A DNA stretch of 64,000 nucleotides. It comes from Desulfurispirillum indicum S5. GTDB taxonomy: Bacteria > Chrysiogenota > Chrysiogenetes > Chrysiogenales > Chrysiogenaceae. Where the stretch lies: the NCBI RefSeq assembly GCF_000177635.2, contig NC_014836.1, positions 2,712,001 to 2,776,000 on the forward strand, written 5' to 3'. Under the pieces are notes generated by a model. It saw nothing but the letters and a program-made list of their open reading frames with translations. It was not told the DNA's origin and made no database searches. Of the stretch, positions 51,158 to 60,341 are shown piece by piece. The translations under genes and the position numbers were made by a program. The stretch's first letter is position 1; each line of letters starts with the position of its first letter.

Positions 51158-52180
51158 ATGGACAAGAAATACCACCCCCCATTCACCATAACTCCATCCA
51201 TACTGAACCTCGTGGCCCGCATCAGTGAGCTGATTGGGGGCCTGGACGCCCGGTTGGATCACGAGAGCGCCCTGCGCCTTCGGCGCATCAATCGCATTCG
51301 CACCATTCAGGGGTCGCTGGCCATTGAAGGCAATACGCTCAGTGAAGAGCAGATAACCGCGATTCTGGATGGCAAGCACGTTGTGGCACCGCCGAAGGAT
51401 GTTCAGGAGGCGCGCAATGCTTTGGCGGCCTATGACTGCCTGGAAAGCTGGTCTGCCCATTCGGAGAGTGATCTGCTGGCTGCCCATGACAGGTTAATGG
51501 CCGGGCTGATTGATGAAGTGGGGATGTACCGCCGCAGTGGTGTTGGGGTGATGGCTGATGGTGAGGTAATCCATATGGCTCCACCCGCCGGTCGCGTACC
51601 TATTCTGATGTCAGAGCTGCTGCAATGGCTTGCGAATACCGATGTTCACCCCCTGATTGCCAGCAGTGTCTTCCACTACGAGTTCGAGTTTATTCACCCC
51701 TTTGCCGATGGCAATGGCCGCATGGGTCGGCTGTGGCAAACGCTCATACTTTTTCGCTGGAACCCGCTCTTTGCGGATGTTCCCGTGGAAAACCTGGTCC
51801 ATGCCCACCAGTCCGAGTACTACACGGCGCTGCAGGAAAGTACGCGTCAAACAGACTCGGCTCCCTTTATTGAATTCATGCTGCGCATGATTATCAGCGC
51901 CTTGCAAGGGATCACCCCCCAAGTCACCCCCCAAGTCACCCCCCAAGTCAGGGAGCTTCTGCGCGCACTCAAAGGAGAAATGGGCCGTGAAGCGCTGCAG
52001 GCAGCGCTGGAATTGCATGATCGCAAGTCTTTCCGCGAGCGGTATCTCAGGCCCGCTCTGGCAGTCGGATTGATTGCAATGACGCTTCCTGATAAACCCA
52101 ACAGCCGTCTGCAGCAGTATCGCCTGACGGACAAAGGACGAAAATACCTTGCCGCACTCCAGCAAAAGGACACGCCATGA
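51158..52180 (+). CDS. Fic-domain protein with N-terminal inhibitory helix and C-terminal winged helix
   Basis: 340 residues from MDKKYHPPFTITPSI. An in-frame ATG 24 bases earlier lacks a ribosome site. The Fic core has HPFADGNGRMGR, the catalytic motif for AMP transfer from ATP to target proteins. The segment SLAIEGN fits the (S/T)xxxE(G/N) inhibitory motif placed before the core, as in class II Fic proteins. A TPQV-TPQV-TPQV linker, coded by a 12-base tandem repeat at 51916-51951, leads to a C-terminal winged-helix region ending LTDKGRKYL. No antitoxin gene is adjacent. Such proteins may modify their own or another target; the target is unknown. Confidence 0.9.
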   Translation: MDKKYHPPFTITPSILNLVARISELIGGLDARLDHESALRLRRINRIRTIQGSLAIEGNTLSEEQITAILDGKHVVAPPKDVQEARNALAAYDCLESWSAHSESDLLAAHDRLMAGLIDEVGMYRRSGVGVMADGEVIHMAPPAGRVPILMSELLQWLANTDVHPLIASSVFHYEFEFIHPFADGNGRMGRLWQTLILFRWNPLFADVPVENLVHAHQSEYYTALQESTRQTDSAPFIEFMLRMIISALQGITPQVTPQVTPQVRELLRALKGEMGREALQAALELHDRKSFRERYLRPALAVGLIAMTLPDKPNSRLQQYRLTDKGRKYLAALQQKDTP

Positions 52181-52354
52181 AATTCACGGCATGGAGCGCG
52201 CGGGCAGCGGTGGCTGGCAGCGTTGCACCCTCTTTCCAAGGGAGGCGCGCACAGGCTCAGCCATGAGTCTGTGAAATATTTCTCCCGCCCCCCCCTTTTT
52301 CCACACTTTTTTTTCTTACCCTGATCTTCATTAACCTGTAATGGAGGTCATCCC

Positions 52355-53146
52355 ATGGGTGAACACAAACTCAAACGGCGTCATTTCGTCAAAGGATTGG
52401 GTGCCTGGACACTGGCGGCCGGAGCGGCGGCTCAGGCCCAGGCCATCTCCCTGCGCAATCCCGGTCGTGACCAGGAGGACCCGCGCTACGTGGGGCAGAC
52501 GGGGAAGCGTTTCGGCATGGTCATCGACCTGCGCAAATGCGTGGGCTGCCAGGCGTGCAGCGGTGCCTGCAAGGTCGAAAACAAAACCCCCAAAGGCCAT
52601 TTTCGTACCTGGGTTTCCGAGTACGAGCGTGGCGAGTACCCGGCGGTACACAAGGTCTTTTTACCCCAGCTGTGCAATCACTGCGCTGAGCCTTCCTGTG
52701 TCAGGGTCTGCCCTACCGGTGCCACTTTTTCCCGCGAGGACGGGGTCGTCATGGTGGACGACAAGGTGTGCTGGGGATGCGGATACTGCATCAATGCCTG
52801 TCCCTATGACAAGCGCTACTTTCATCCCGCTGCCAAAACCGTCGACAAGTGCACCCTGTGCGCCCACCGCATGGACAAGGGTCTGCTGCCTGCCTGCGTG
52901 GAGAGCTGTGTCGGGGGAGCCCGCATCAGTGGCGATCTCAATGACAAGAATTCCGAGATTTCCCGTCTGCTGGGTGCCTACTCTGTCTCCGTCCTCAAAC
53001 CTTCCCAGGGCAATCGCCCCCAGGTGTACTACATCGGCCTGGATGGATCGGTGCAGAATGCTCCCGTGGGTACGCTGAATCTCGATGACCTGGCCCGCCA
53101 GCGCGACGGATTGCCCCGTCGTGAGTGGCAGACGACGTACAAGTGA
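52355..53146 (+). CDS. ttrB: TtrB-type iron-sulfur subunit of a molybdenum oxyanion reductase
   Basis: 263 residues. A Tat-type signal (KRRHFVKGLGAWTLAAGA) sends it to the outer face of the inner membrane. Four cysteine clusters bind 4Fe-4S centres: CVGCQACSGACKVEN, CNHCAEPSCVRVCPTGA, CWGCGYCINACPYD, and CTLCAHRM with CVESCVGGA. It transfers electrons from the membrane subunit to the catalytic one. B-C-A gene order and the sequence type match tetrathionate reductase TtrBCA. Selenate reductase SrdBCA of Bacillus is of the same type and order, so the symbol is a family label, not proof of substrate. Confidence 0.88.
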   Translation: MGEHKLKRRHFVKGLGAWTLAAGAAAQAQAISLRNPGRDQEDPRYVGQTGKRFGMVIDLRKCVGCQACSGACKVENKTPKGHFRTWVSEYERGEYPAVHKVFLPQLCNHCAEPSCVRVCPTGATFSREDGVVMVDDKVCWGCGYCINACPYDKRYFHPAAKTVDKCTLCAHRMDKGLLPACVESCVGGARISGDLNDKNSEISRLLGAYSVSVLKPSQGNRPQVYYIGLDGSVQNAPVGTLNLDDLARQRDGLPRREWQTTYK

Positions 53147-53154
53147 GGTGAACC

Positions 53155-54342
53155 ATGGATTTTCTGCAATCGCTGACCACCATAGCGTCCATCACTCCCA
53201 ATCGCCCCTGGGGGCTGGATGTTCCCAACTACTTCTGGTTTACGGGCAGCAGCGCGGCGGCCTTTATCATCTCCAGCTTTGCCCATGTTTTCGGCATGCG
53301 CAAATACAAGCCCATTGCGGGATTCTCCCTGCTGCTGGCGTTTGTGCTGCTGGCGGCGGCGCCCTTCAACCTCATCGACGACCTGCGCCAGCCGGGCCGT
53401 ATCCTCAACTTCTTCGCCTACGGCTGGGAGAATTTCCTCACTTCGCCCATGAAGTGGGGGGTGCTGCTGTTGCTGGCGTATCCGCTGCTGATTCTCTTCG
53501 AGGCTCTGGTGCTCTACCGTCCCTTCTTTGTCCGCCAGGCCGAGTCGGCCCGCAGCGCCTTTGCCGGTCGCTGGTTCCGCATGATGGCCCTGGGGAATAT
53601 GCGCACCGATGAAGCGTCCCTGGCCCGCGATGAAAGACGCGGCCTCATTCTGGGTATCATCGGTATCCCTCTGGCCCTCAGCGTCCACGGTTACACGGGC
53701 TACATCCTGGGTGTGGTGCACGCCAACCCGCTGTGGAGCACTCCCCTCATGCCCATTCTCTTCCTGGCCTCGGCCATGGTTTCCGGCACTGGTCTGCTCA
53801 TCATTCTGCTGCCTCTGGTGCAGAAATTCTTCACCCCCATGGGCCGCGTCGATGGCGACATGATGCGCGAGCTGGCGCGTCTGCTGGGCTGGTTTATCAT
53901 CATCGACCTGGTGATCCGCTTTTTCTGGCTCACCTTCGCCATGCCCTTTGCCGGTGAGGAGCGCTTTGTGCTGCAGGCCTTCTTCCAGCATCACTTCTTC
54001 GATGTCGTGTACATCGAATACCTGCTCTGCCTGTTCGTCCCCCTGGCCATCGCCTTCAGCCCCCTGGCAAGGCGCACGGGCTGGGTCTTTGCCGCCGGCC
54101 TCATCGCCGCTGTCGGCGTGTGGCTCTTTCGCTGGAATACGGTTATCGGTGGCCAGACCATTGGCCGCACGGCCACGGGTTTTCTGGAGTACAGCCCCCA
54201 CTGGTTCGGCCAGGGCAGCATAACTGCCGTCATGGCCAACTGGGGTGTTTTTATCGCCCTGCTCGCCCTGGTGATGGTGCTCTTCCCCTGGGACAAGGAG
54301 ATGGCGGTACACTATAAAGGAGGAAGTCATGGAGAAAAATAG
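53155..54342 (+). CDS. ttrC: TtrC-type NrfD/PsrC membrane subunit
   Basis: 395 residues with about nine or ten hydrophobic helices. The N-terminal GLDVPNYFWFTGSSAAAF and the downstream LNFFAYGWENFLTSPMKWG are typical of the TtrC branch of the NrfD superfamily. It oxidises quinol at the membrane and passes electrons to TtrB. The gene lies eight bases after ttrB and overlaps ttrA by 14 bases. Confidence 0.87.
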   Translation: MDFLQSLTTIASITPNRPWGLDVPNYFWFTGSSAAAFIISSFAHVFGMRKYKPIAGFSLLLAFVLLAAAPFNLIDDLRQPGRILNFFAYGWENFLTSPMKWGVLLLLAYPLLILFEALVLYRPFFVRQAESARSAFAGRWFRMMALGNMRTDEASLARDERRGLILGIIGIPLALSVHGYTGYILGVVHANPLWSTPLMPILFLASAMVSGTGLLIILLPLVQKFFTPMGRVDGDMMRELARLLGWFIIIDLVIRFFWLTFAMPFAGEERFVLQAFFQHHFFDVVYIEYLLCLFVPLAIAFSPLARRTGWVFAAGLIAAVGVWLFRWNTVIGGQTIGRTATGFLEYSPHWFGQGSITAVMANWGVFIALLALVMVLFPWDKEMAVHYKGGSHGEK

Positions 54343-57300
54343 ACGTCAATTTCTGCTGGGCACTGCCGCGGTGGCGGGCCTGGGCGCGGTGGCCGGCTAC
54401 AGCGAAACCCTCAGTTCCGTGGTGACCCTTGGCGACAAGGGCGAGCGCATGGCCGACCCGGTCTATGGTCAGGCGGAAGAGCCGGAATTCACCATAGACA
54501 GCGACGGCAAGGCGCAGCCCAACCCCCGCTATCGTGTGGCTGCTTCGGTGTGTAATGGCTGTACGACCCACTGTGGCGTGCGGGTGAAAATAGACCGCGA
54601 GACCAATCAGGTGGTGCGCGTCAGCGGCAACCCCTACAACCTGCTTTCCAGCGATCCATGGCTGCCCTACCAGACGCCCCTTGGCGAGAGCTTCACCCGC
54701 ACTTCCGGCTTTCAGGAGCAGGGGAATGCCAACCGCTCCACTGCCTGCGCGCGGGGCAATATGGTCTTTGACAAGCTCAATGACCCCTTCCGGGTACTGC
54801 GCCCTCTCAAGCGGGTGGGCAAGCGCGGAGAAGACAAGTGGGAGCCCATCAGCGTCGAACAGCTGATGCGGGAAATCGTGGAGGGGGGAGACCTCTTTGG
54901 CGAAGGGCATGTGGATGGCCTGCGCGCTCTTCGCGATATCGAAACGCCCATCGACGCGGGAAATCCGGAGATGGGGCCCAAAGCAAACCAGCTGGCCATT
55001 TTCGGTACCGGCGATGAGGGGCGTCAGGCCTTTATCGTTCAGCGCTTTGCCCAGTCCTTCGGCACTCCAAACTTCTTTGGGCACACTTCCATCTGCGGTC
55101 TGTCCATGCGCGCCGGCGAGGCGGCTTTTCTTTCCGGACTGGGGGCTGATCCCCACCTGAAGCCCGATTTTGAAGAGTGCGAATTTCTGCTGACTATCGG
55201 CACGTCGCCTGCCCAGGCAGGCAATCCGTTCAAGCGCCAGGCCAAGCTTCTGGCCCGCGCCCGCAGCGACAAGAATCTGAAGTATGTGGTGGTGGGGCCC
55301 ATGCTCACCAACTGCGACAGCATTGCCTGCGGTGAGCGCTCACGGTGGCTGCCCATCAAGCCCGGCGAGGATCTGGCCCTGGTCATGGGGATGATTCGCT
55401 GGATTGTGGAGAACGATCGCCACAACGCCCACTACCTCGGCATTCCCTCCCAGCAGGCCATGCAGGCGGCAGGGGAACCAAGCTTTACCAATGCCTCCCA
55501 CCTTGTGGTACAGAGTGGTGAGCGCCAGGGGCATATTCTGAAAGACGGCGATGATGCCCTGGTGATAGATGAACGCGATGGGGCTCTCAAAAAGGCTTCC
55601 GAAGTTCTGCAGGCCCGCCTGGAAGTTGACGGCGAAGTGCAGTGGCAGGGCCACCGCTATCAGGTGAAAAGCGCCTTCACTCTCATGAAGGAAGCGGCCC
55701 AGGAGCATACTCTGGAAGAGTATTCGCGCTTCTGCGGTGTGCCGGTGAACGATATTATCGACCTGGCCCGCGAATTCACCAGCCATGGTCGCAAAGCGGC
55801 CATCGACTGCCACGGTGGCACCATGCACACCACTGGTTACTACACCACCTACGCCATCATGATGCTGGGCGCGCTCATCGGAAACCTCAACTACCGTGGT
55901 GGCATGAGTGTGGGCGGCGGCAAGTTCCGCGATTTCAATGGCGCGGCCTACAACCTGGTCGGCTATGCCGGCAAGGTGCAGCCTCGCGGCTACCGCGCCG
56001 ACCGCGCCCGTCGTGCCTACGAAAACACCAAGGAGTACCGCGATCGCGTGGCTGCGGGTCAGAACCCCTATCCGGCGCGGGATACCTGGTATCCCTTTGC
56101 CCGTGCCCTGGAGTCGGAGGTGATCGTCTCCAGCATCAAGGAGTACCCCTACAAGCTCAAGGCCCTCATCAGCTGGAATGCCAACTTCATCTATGGCCAG
56201 TCGGGTATTGAGCACCTGCTGGACGACCTGAAAGATCCCCAGCGCAGCATTCCCCTGATCATCGCCATTGATCCCTTTATCAATGAATCGAGCCGCTATG
56301 CCGACTATATTATTCCCGACGCGGTGCTCTATGAAACCTGGGGGGTCGTGCGCCCCTGGAATGGTTACCTGACCCGCGCCAACAACTTCCGCTACCCGGT
56401 GCTCCCCGCGCCCCAGGAGCGCTTTGCCAATGGCGAACCCATCACCATGGACAGTTTTGTGATTGAGCTTGGCAAGTACATGGGACTGCCGGGCTTTGGT
56501 CCAGGCGCCATCAATGGCACCGATGGGAAGAAGTACGCCATGGATCGTCCAGAAGACTTCTACCTGCGCGCTTTCGAAAACGTGGCCCTGGATGGGCAAC
56601 CTGTGCCTGACATCAGTGACGAGGAAATCAGGCTGGCAGGGCTCGAGGGGTATGTTGACACCCTGAAGCGCGTCAACGGCGAGAACTGGCGCAAGGTGGC
56701 CTACTGCATGGCGCGGGGCGGGCGCTACGACGGCAAGGAGCGCGCCTATAACGGAGCCGTGCTCGGCCAGACCTACAAACAGCCCATCAGTGTCTATAGC
56801 GAACAGGTGGGCAACCACCGCAACAGCCTCACGGGAGAAAAATTCAGCGGCGTCCCCCGCTACTTCCCCCAGAGCTATACCGATGGCACCCCCCTGAGCA
56901 GCAGCTTCGACCCACAGAAGTTTTCGCTGCGCGCCTTCAGCTATAAGTCCAGCGTACTCTCCCAGGCAGTGGCCGCCAGCGACGCCATCACTCAGCTGCG
57001 GTACACCACCTATGTGGATCTCAACCCCGCCACCGCCAGAAAACTTGGCCTGCAGCACGGCGACGAGGTTGAAGTGCAATCTCCCGCTGCCGCTATCCGT
57101 GGTCTGTTGCGCCTGCGCCAGGGAGTGCATCCCGAAGCCGTGGCCATTGAACACGGAGCCGGCAGGGAGGGAGAAGGCGCCATCACCCTGACAGTTGGCG
57201 GACAGACCCTCAAGGGACGCATCAACCGCAAGAGTGGCCTGAATATCAACAAGCTTGGCCTGACCGACCAGAGCCGTGACGGCGTGGCAACCCTGGCCGA

Positions 57301-57358
57301 TATCGTGGTGGGCTCCAACGCTCGCCAGGCCATCCCGGTACGAGTGAGCAGGGTATAG
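54329..57358 (+). CDS. ttrA: TtrA-type molybdopterin catalytic subunit (tetrathionate/selenate/arsenate reductase group)
   Basis: 1009 residues (Salmonella TtrA is 1020). Tat signal NRRQFLLGTAAVAG. The 4Fe-4S site is CNGCTTHCGVRVKID with a later Cys in STACARGN. TSICGLSMRAG contains the likely molybdenum Cys ligand. The C-terminal molydopterin-dinucleotide domain starts near TYVDLNPATARKLGLQHGDE. This DMSO-reductase-family branch contains TtrA, ArrA and SrdA. Substrate could be tetrathionate, selenate or a related oxyanion and cannot be fixed from sequence. A partial LR repeat begins about seven bases after the stop. A two-component system follows. Confidence 0.88.
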   Translation: MEKNRRQFLLGTAAVAGLGAVAGYSETLSSVVTLGDKGERMADPVYGQAEEPEFTIDSDGKAQPNPRYRVAASVCNGCTTHCGVRVKIDRETNQVVRVSGNPYNLLSSDPWLPYQTPLGESFTRTSGFQEQGNANRSTACARGNMVFDKLNDPFRVLRPLKRVGKRGEDKWEPISVEQLMREIVEGGDLFGEGHVDGLRALRDIETPIDAGNPEMGPKANQLAIFGTGDEGRQAFIVQRFAQSFGTPNFFGHTSICGLSMRAGEAAFLSGLGADPHLKPDFEECEFLLTIGTSPAQAGNPFKRQAKLLARARSDKNLKYVVVGPMLTNCDSIACGERSRWLPIKPGEDLALVMGMIRWIVENDRHNAHYLGIPSQQAMQAAGEPSFTNASHLVVQSGERQGHILKDGDDALVIDERDGALKKASEVLQARLEVDGEVQWQGHRYQVKSAFTLMKEAAQEHTLEEYSRFCGVPVNDIIDLAREFTSHGRKAAIDCHGGTMHTTGYYTTYAIMMLGALIGNLNYRGGMSVGGGKFRDFNGAAYNLVGYAGKVQPRGYRADRARRAYENTKEYRDRVAAGQNPYPARDTWYPFARALESEVIVSSIKEYPYKLKALISWNANFIYGQSGIEHLLDDLKDPQRSIPLIIAIDPFINESSRYADYIIPDAVLYETWGVVRPWNGYLTRANNFRYPVLPAPQERFANGEPITMDSFVIELGKYMGLPGFGPGAINGTDGKKYAMDRPEDFYLRAFENVALDGQPVPDISDEEIRLAGLEGYVDTLKRVNGENWRKVAYCMARGGRYDGKERAYNGAVLGQTYKQPISVYSEQVGNHRNSLTGEKFSGVPRYFPQSYTDGTPLSSSFDPQKFSLRAFSYKSSVLSQAVAASDAITQLRYTTYVDLNPATARKLGLQHGDEVEVQSPAAAIRGLLRLRQGVHPEAVAIEHGAGREGEGAITLTVGGQTLKGRINRKSGLNINKLGLTDQSRDGVATLADIVVGSNARQAIPVRVSRV

Positions 57359-57364
57359 TATAGT

Positions 57365-57958
57365 TCCCAGCCTATGCCATGCTGGAATGGCAGAATGATT
57401 CTGCACAGACGGCATTGCTTAACATTACCCTCACCTTGTTTATGAGTTTCTTTTGCCACTTTTGACTCGCCAAAAGTGGCGCAAAAGCGACCCCCAGTGC
57501 TGTCCTTATCAGCCATCCGCTTGCCTGGAACTGTGGACCGCAAACAACCGCCCTCCGTGGCTTTTGGTTTGCGGTTGCCGCCCTCGTGGCGTCAACCCTG
57601 TGGGTCCATAGCGTTCCAGTCGGCGCGTCCTGGCTGGGCCAGCACACGGGGGAGAGGCAGAGGAAAGCCGTTCCCCCCTGAGCCCGTCCGGTGAGTGCGA
57701 CGCCTGGCTGGTAAGACCCGAACGGGACACCTGCAGGAAGCAGGTGGTCCGGCAGCACTGCAGGGACGCAGTGGTCAGGCAACGCAAAGAGGCCCAGGTG
57801 CAAGGCGCGGGCGAAGAGAGGAGTGAGGCGTACTCCCTGTACGTCGCAGTGACGAGCGATGCCCTGCAACGCAGCAGATGGGCCTCTTTGAGCAGCCTGC
57901 TGCCGGATCTCCAGAACAGGCGAGCAATGAGCCGGATAAACGGGCGTTCGGGGGGAGG
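57365..57958 (-). repeat. LR repeat, inverted, truncated at both ends
   Basis: Reverse-oriented LR copy, beginning just after the ttrA stop. It keeps the GCCACTTTT/AAAAGTGGC hairpin and an internal SPR (57776-57899, arms CAAAGAGGCCC/GGGCCTCTTTG). It lacks both the GGTGCGAAACTT end and the GTCCTTTTT hairpin. It fills the 57359-58029 gap; the last 70 bases would carry the promoter of the response regulator. Confidence 0.8.
57776..57899 (+). repeat. SPR foldback repeat inside LR
   Basis: 124 bp, from CAGGCAACGC to AGCAGCCTG, same arm variant as the SPR at 9185-9308. Confidence 0.75.
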
Positions 57959-58029
57959 GGGGAAGACTTCAGTTATTCAAAAGCTTTTTCCTTCCTGCCG
58001 GTTTTCCATTATGCTCAGGGGTGCATGTT

Positions 58030-58767
58030 ATGAAGTACTTCATCGAGGATGCCCCTGTGCCAATGAGCATTTCCGCCCGTGAGGTTCTGCGCAGCCAGCT
58101 GCTCCTGTTTGCCGAGGACGATGACCAGACCCGCCAGATGTTTCTGCCGTATTTTTCTGCCATCTTTCAGAGGGTGCTTGAGGCACAGAACGGCATTGAG
58201 GCTCTGGAAATGTACCAGATTCACCAGCCACCCGTGATGGTGGTGGATATTGATATGCCCTACCTGAGCGGCCTTGAACTGATCAAAAAACTGCGGCGCG
58301 AAAATGCAAACTGCCGCATTATCATCACCAGCGCCTACACGGATCAACGTTACCTGCTGGACGCGGTGGAGCTTGACATCAGCCGCTATCTGGTGAAACC
58401 CATATTCAAAAATGACCTGGATACGGCCCTGGAGAAGGTTGCCCGCGAAATTGCCGGTGAGCTGGGGAAGGCCATCGGTTTTGGCGATGGCTGGCAGTAT
58501 GATCCCGCCACCCGCTGCCTGTCCCTTCAGGGCACGATTATCGACCTGACACCCCTGGAGCGGCAGCTTCTGCATCTGCTGATTACCAACAGCCACCGGG
58601 TGGTGGAATACGCGGAAATCGAGAACCGGGTATGGTGTGACCGCGACATGACCCACGACGCGCTGAAAAGTGTCGTTCGGGAGTTGCGGCGCAAGGTGGG
58701 GCGATCCTGCATCCTGAATGTTTCGGGGACGGGTTACCGCTTTTGCGATAACGGAGGAACGTCATGA
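58030..58767 (+). CDS. OmpR-type response regulator
   Basis: 245 residues from the ATG at MKYFIEDAPVPM; a GTG at 58021 or the ATG of MSISAREV are alternatives. The receiver domain (about 20-140) has FAEDDDQTR, the Asp in VMVVDIDMPYLSG and Lys in YLVKPIFKND. The C-terminal DNA-binding winged helix (about 155-243) has IDLTPLERQLLHLLI and ending SGTGYRFCDN. The next gene, a histidine kinase, overlaps by four bases. It lies downstream of ttrBCA and may control it. Known TtrR is a LuxR/FixJ-type regulator, so this would be a different control protein. Confidence 0.9.
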   Translation: MKYFIEDAPVPMSISAREVLRSQLLLFAEDDDQTRQMFLPYFSAIFQRVLEAQNGIEALEMYQIHQPPVMVVDIDMPYLSGLELIKKLRRENANCRIIITSAYTDQRYLLDAVELDISRYLVKPIFKNDLDTALEKVAREIAGELGKAIGFGDGWQYDPATRCLSLQGTIIDLTPLERQLLHLLITNSHRVVEYAEIENRVWCDRDMTHDALKSVVRELRRKVGRSCILNVSGTGYRFCDNGGTS

Positions 58768-60320
58768 CCAAAGCGCTGTCAACACGCCAGACTCTGGTGC
58801 TTCTGGTGGCTGGCATGGCACTGCTGGCAGGAACAGGCTCCATGGCCTGGGTGATGATGGACCCCTGCCCATTTCTGCTCAGCTCCTCTGTCATTCGTCT
58901 GATGGCCTGCCTGATCGCGGTGGCTATCTATCTTCGCTGGCGCGACTGGCGCATCCTGCCCCTGGCTCTCATGTTCTTCCTGATGGCCTTGCGCCAGATG
59001 TTCACACTCCTGAGCAGCACCTACGGCATTGACGAGCCCTGGCTGGTGCAGACCCTGGTGGAAGGGCCGGGCTTTGTGGTTACGGTGCTGGCTTTGCTGG
59101 GGGTGCTCTACCTGTGGCGGGTCTTTGCCAATCAGGCCAGGGCCGAAGCGGCGGAAGCCGAGGCTGCTCACAGGCGCCGCCAGATCCATCAGATTCTCGA
59201 CTCCCAACCTTCCCTGGTTGCCCTGGCCGACAGTTCCACGGTGCTGAGCGCCAATCGCAGTCTGCTGGATTTCATGGGGAGCGACTCCCTGGAAGCACTG
59301 GGGACTTCGGTGCAGTGGCTGCGGGATCTGTTTGAAAAGGGGGGAGCGCTGGAGCCGGGACAGAGCTGGGGCGACTTTTTAATCCCGTTTCGTCAGAAAG
59401 ATATTGCCGAAGTGCGTTTGCACCTGGCGGAGAAGGACGGACAGCCACGGGTTTTCCTGGCCCGCCTCTGCCCCTTTGCCGACTCCACAGAGGAGATTAT
59501 TGTCACCCTCTTTGATATTACCGCCCTGGAAGCCTATCAGCGTGAGCTGGAACAGCGCCACACGGAGCAGCGCCATATGCTGGTTCAGCAGTCCCGACTG
59601 GCGGCGCTGGGAGAGATGACGGGTGTCATTGCCCACCAGTGGAAGCAGCCCTTGAACACCATCAACTGGCAGGTGCAGATGCTGCAGGAGCAGGTCGCGG
59701 AGCTGGACAATCCCCGCACCGCCGCGGCCAGCCAGTCGCTGCAGTCCATCCTGGGCCAGCTGGACTTTATGAACCGCACCATCACCAATTTCCGCAACTT
59801 CTTTCATCCCCAGGCGCAAGCCACCCGTTTCAACGTCTGCCAGGCGGTGAATCAGGTCATGGAGCTGCTGCAGGTGGAATTCCGCAAACACCATATCCAC
59901 TTTGACCTGCAATGCGACGTGGAGGGACTCAATGTGTGGGGCCGCATGAATGAGTTTCAGCAGGCTGTCCTGAATATCGTGGTCAACAGCCGGGATGCCA
60001 TCACGGCTCTGCGACGCAAACGCATTGAGGCCGATGGCGCCAAGGCGGGCAGGTTTGATGGAGTGATCCGGATTACCTGCCGGCACCCTGATGAGATGCT
60101 GGAAATGACCATCACCGATAACGGCGGCGGCGTCAGCGCCGAGATACTGCCCCGTGTTTTCGAACGCTTTGTCAGCGCCAGACAGGATGAGGATGGAAGC
60201 GGCATCGGTCTGTATGTCGCAAAGATTATCATTGAGGAGCATATGGGCGGCTCCATCTGCCTGGAAAATGGAGAAACCGGCGCGGTGGTAAGCCTCCGGA
60301 TTCCCGTCAGCCAGAACTGA
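58764..60320 (+). CDS. Membrane-bound PAS histidine kinase
   Basis: 518 residues. Four hydrophobic segments (about 10-30, 38-55, 63-85, 95-118) without a large periplasmic loop are followed by a short coiled coil and a PAS domain (about 138-265). The kinase has LAALGEMTGVIAHQWKQPLN, the His-Gln-Trp type of phospho-His box, NIVVNSRDAITAL (N-box) and GSGIGLYVAKIIIEEHMGG. Partner of the OmpR-type regulator by overlap. The membrane-embedded sensor suggests that it senses a membrane or redox signal, perhaps the same acceptor as TtrBCA; this is inference. Confidence 0.9.
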   Translation: MTKALSTRQTLVLLVAGMALLAGTGSMAWVMMDPCPFLLSSSVIRLMACLIAVAIYLRWRDWRILPLALMFFLMALRQMFTLLSSTYGIDEPWLVQTLVEGPGFVVTVLALLGVLYLWRVFANQARAEAAEAEAAHRRRQIHQILDSQPSLVALADSSTVLSANRSLLDFMGSDSLEALGTSVQWLRDLFEKGGALEPGQSWGDFLIPFRQKDIAEVRLHLAEKDGQPRVFLARLCPFADSTEEIIVTLFDITALEAYQRELEQRHTEQRHMLVQQSRLAALGEMTGVIAHQWKQPLNTINWQVQMLQEQVAELDNPRTAAASQSLQSILGQLDFMNRTITNFRNFFHPQAQATRFNVCQAVNQVMELLQVEFRKHHIHFDLQCDVEGLNVWGRMNEFQQAVLNIVVNSRDAITALRRKRIEADGAKAGRFDGVIRITCRHPDEMLEMTITDNGGGVSAEILPRVFERFVSARQDEDGSGIGLYVAKIIIEEHMGGSICLENGETGAVVSLRIPVSQN

Positions 60321-60330
60321 CGGGAATCCG
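60297..60330. terminator. Hairpin between converging kinase and chemoreceptor genes
   Basis: A perfect 14-bp inverted repeat CGGATTCCCGTCAG/CTGACGGGAATCCG with a 6-base loop spans the stop codon of the kinase gene. It has only short T/A tails, so it may end both transcripts weakly. Confidence 0.6.
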
Positions 60331-60341
60331 GAATTTCTCCA

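Noticed and set aside
53029-54330. A 433-residue minus frame opposite ttrB/ttrC
   Set aside because: Hydrophilic, His/Gln-rich translation with no motif, fully antisense to a clear membrane protein.
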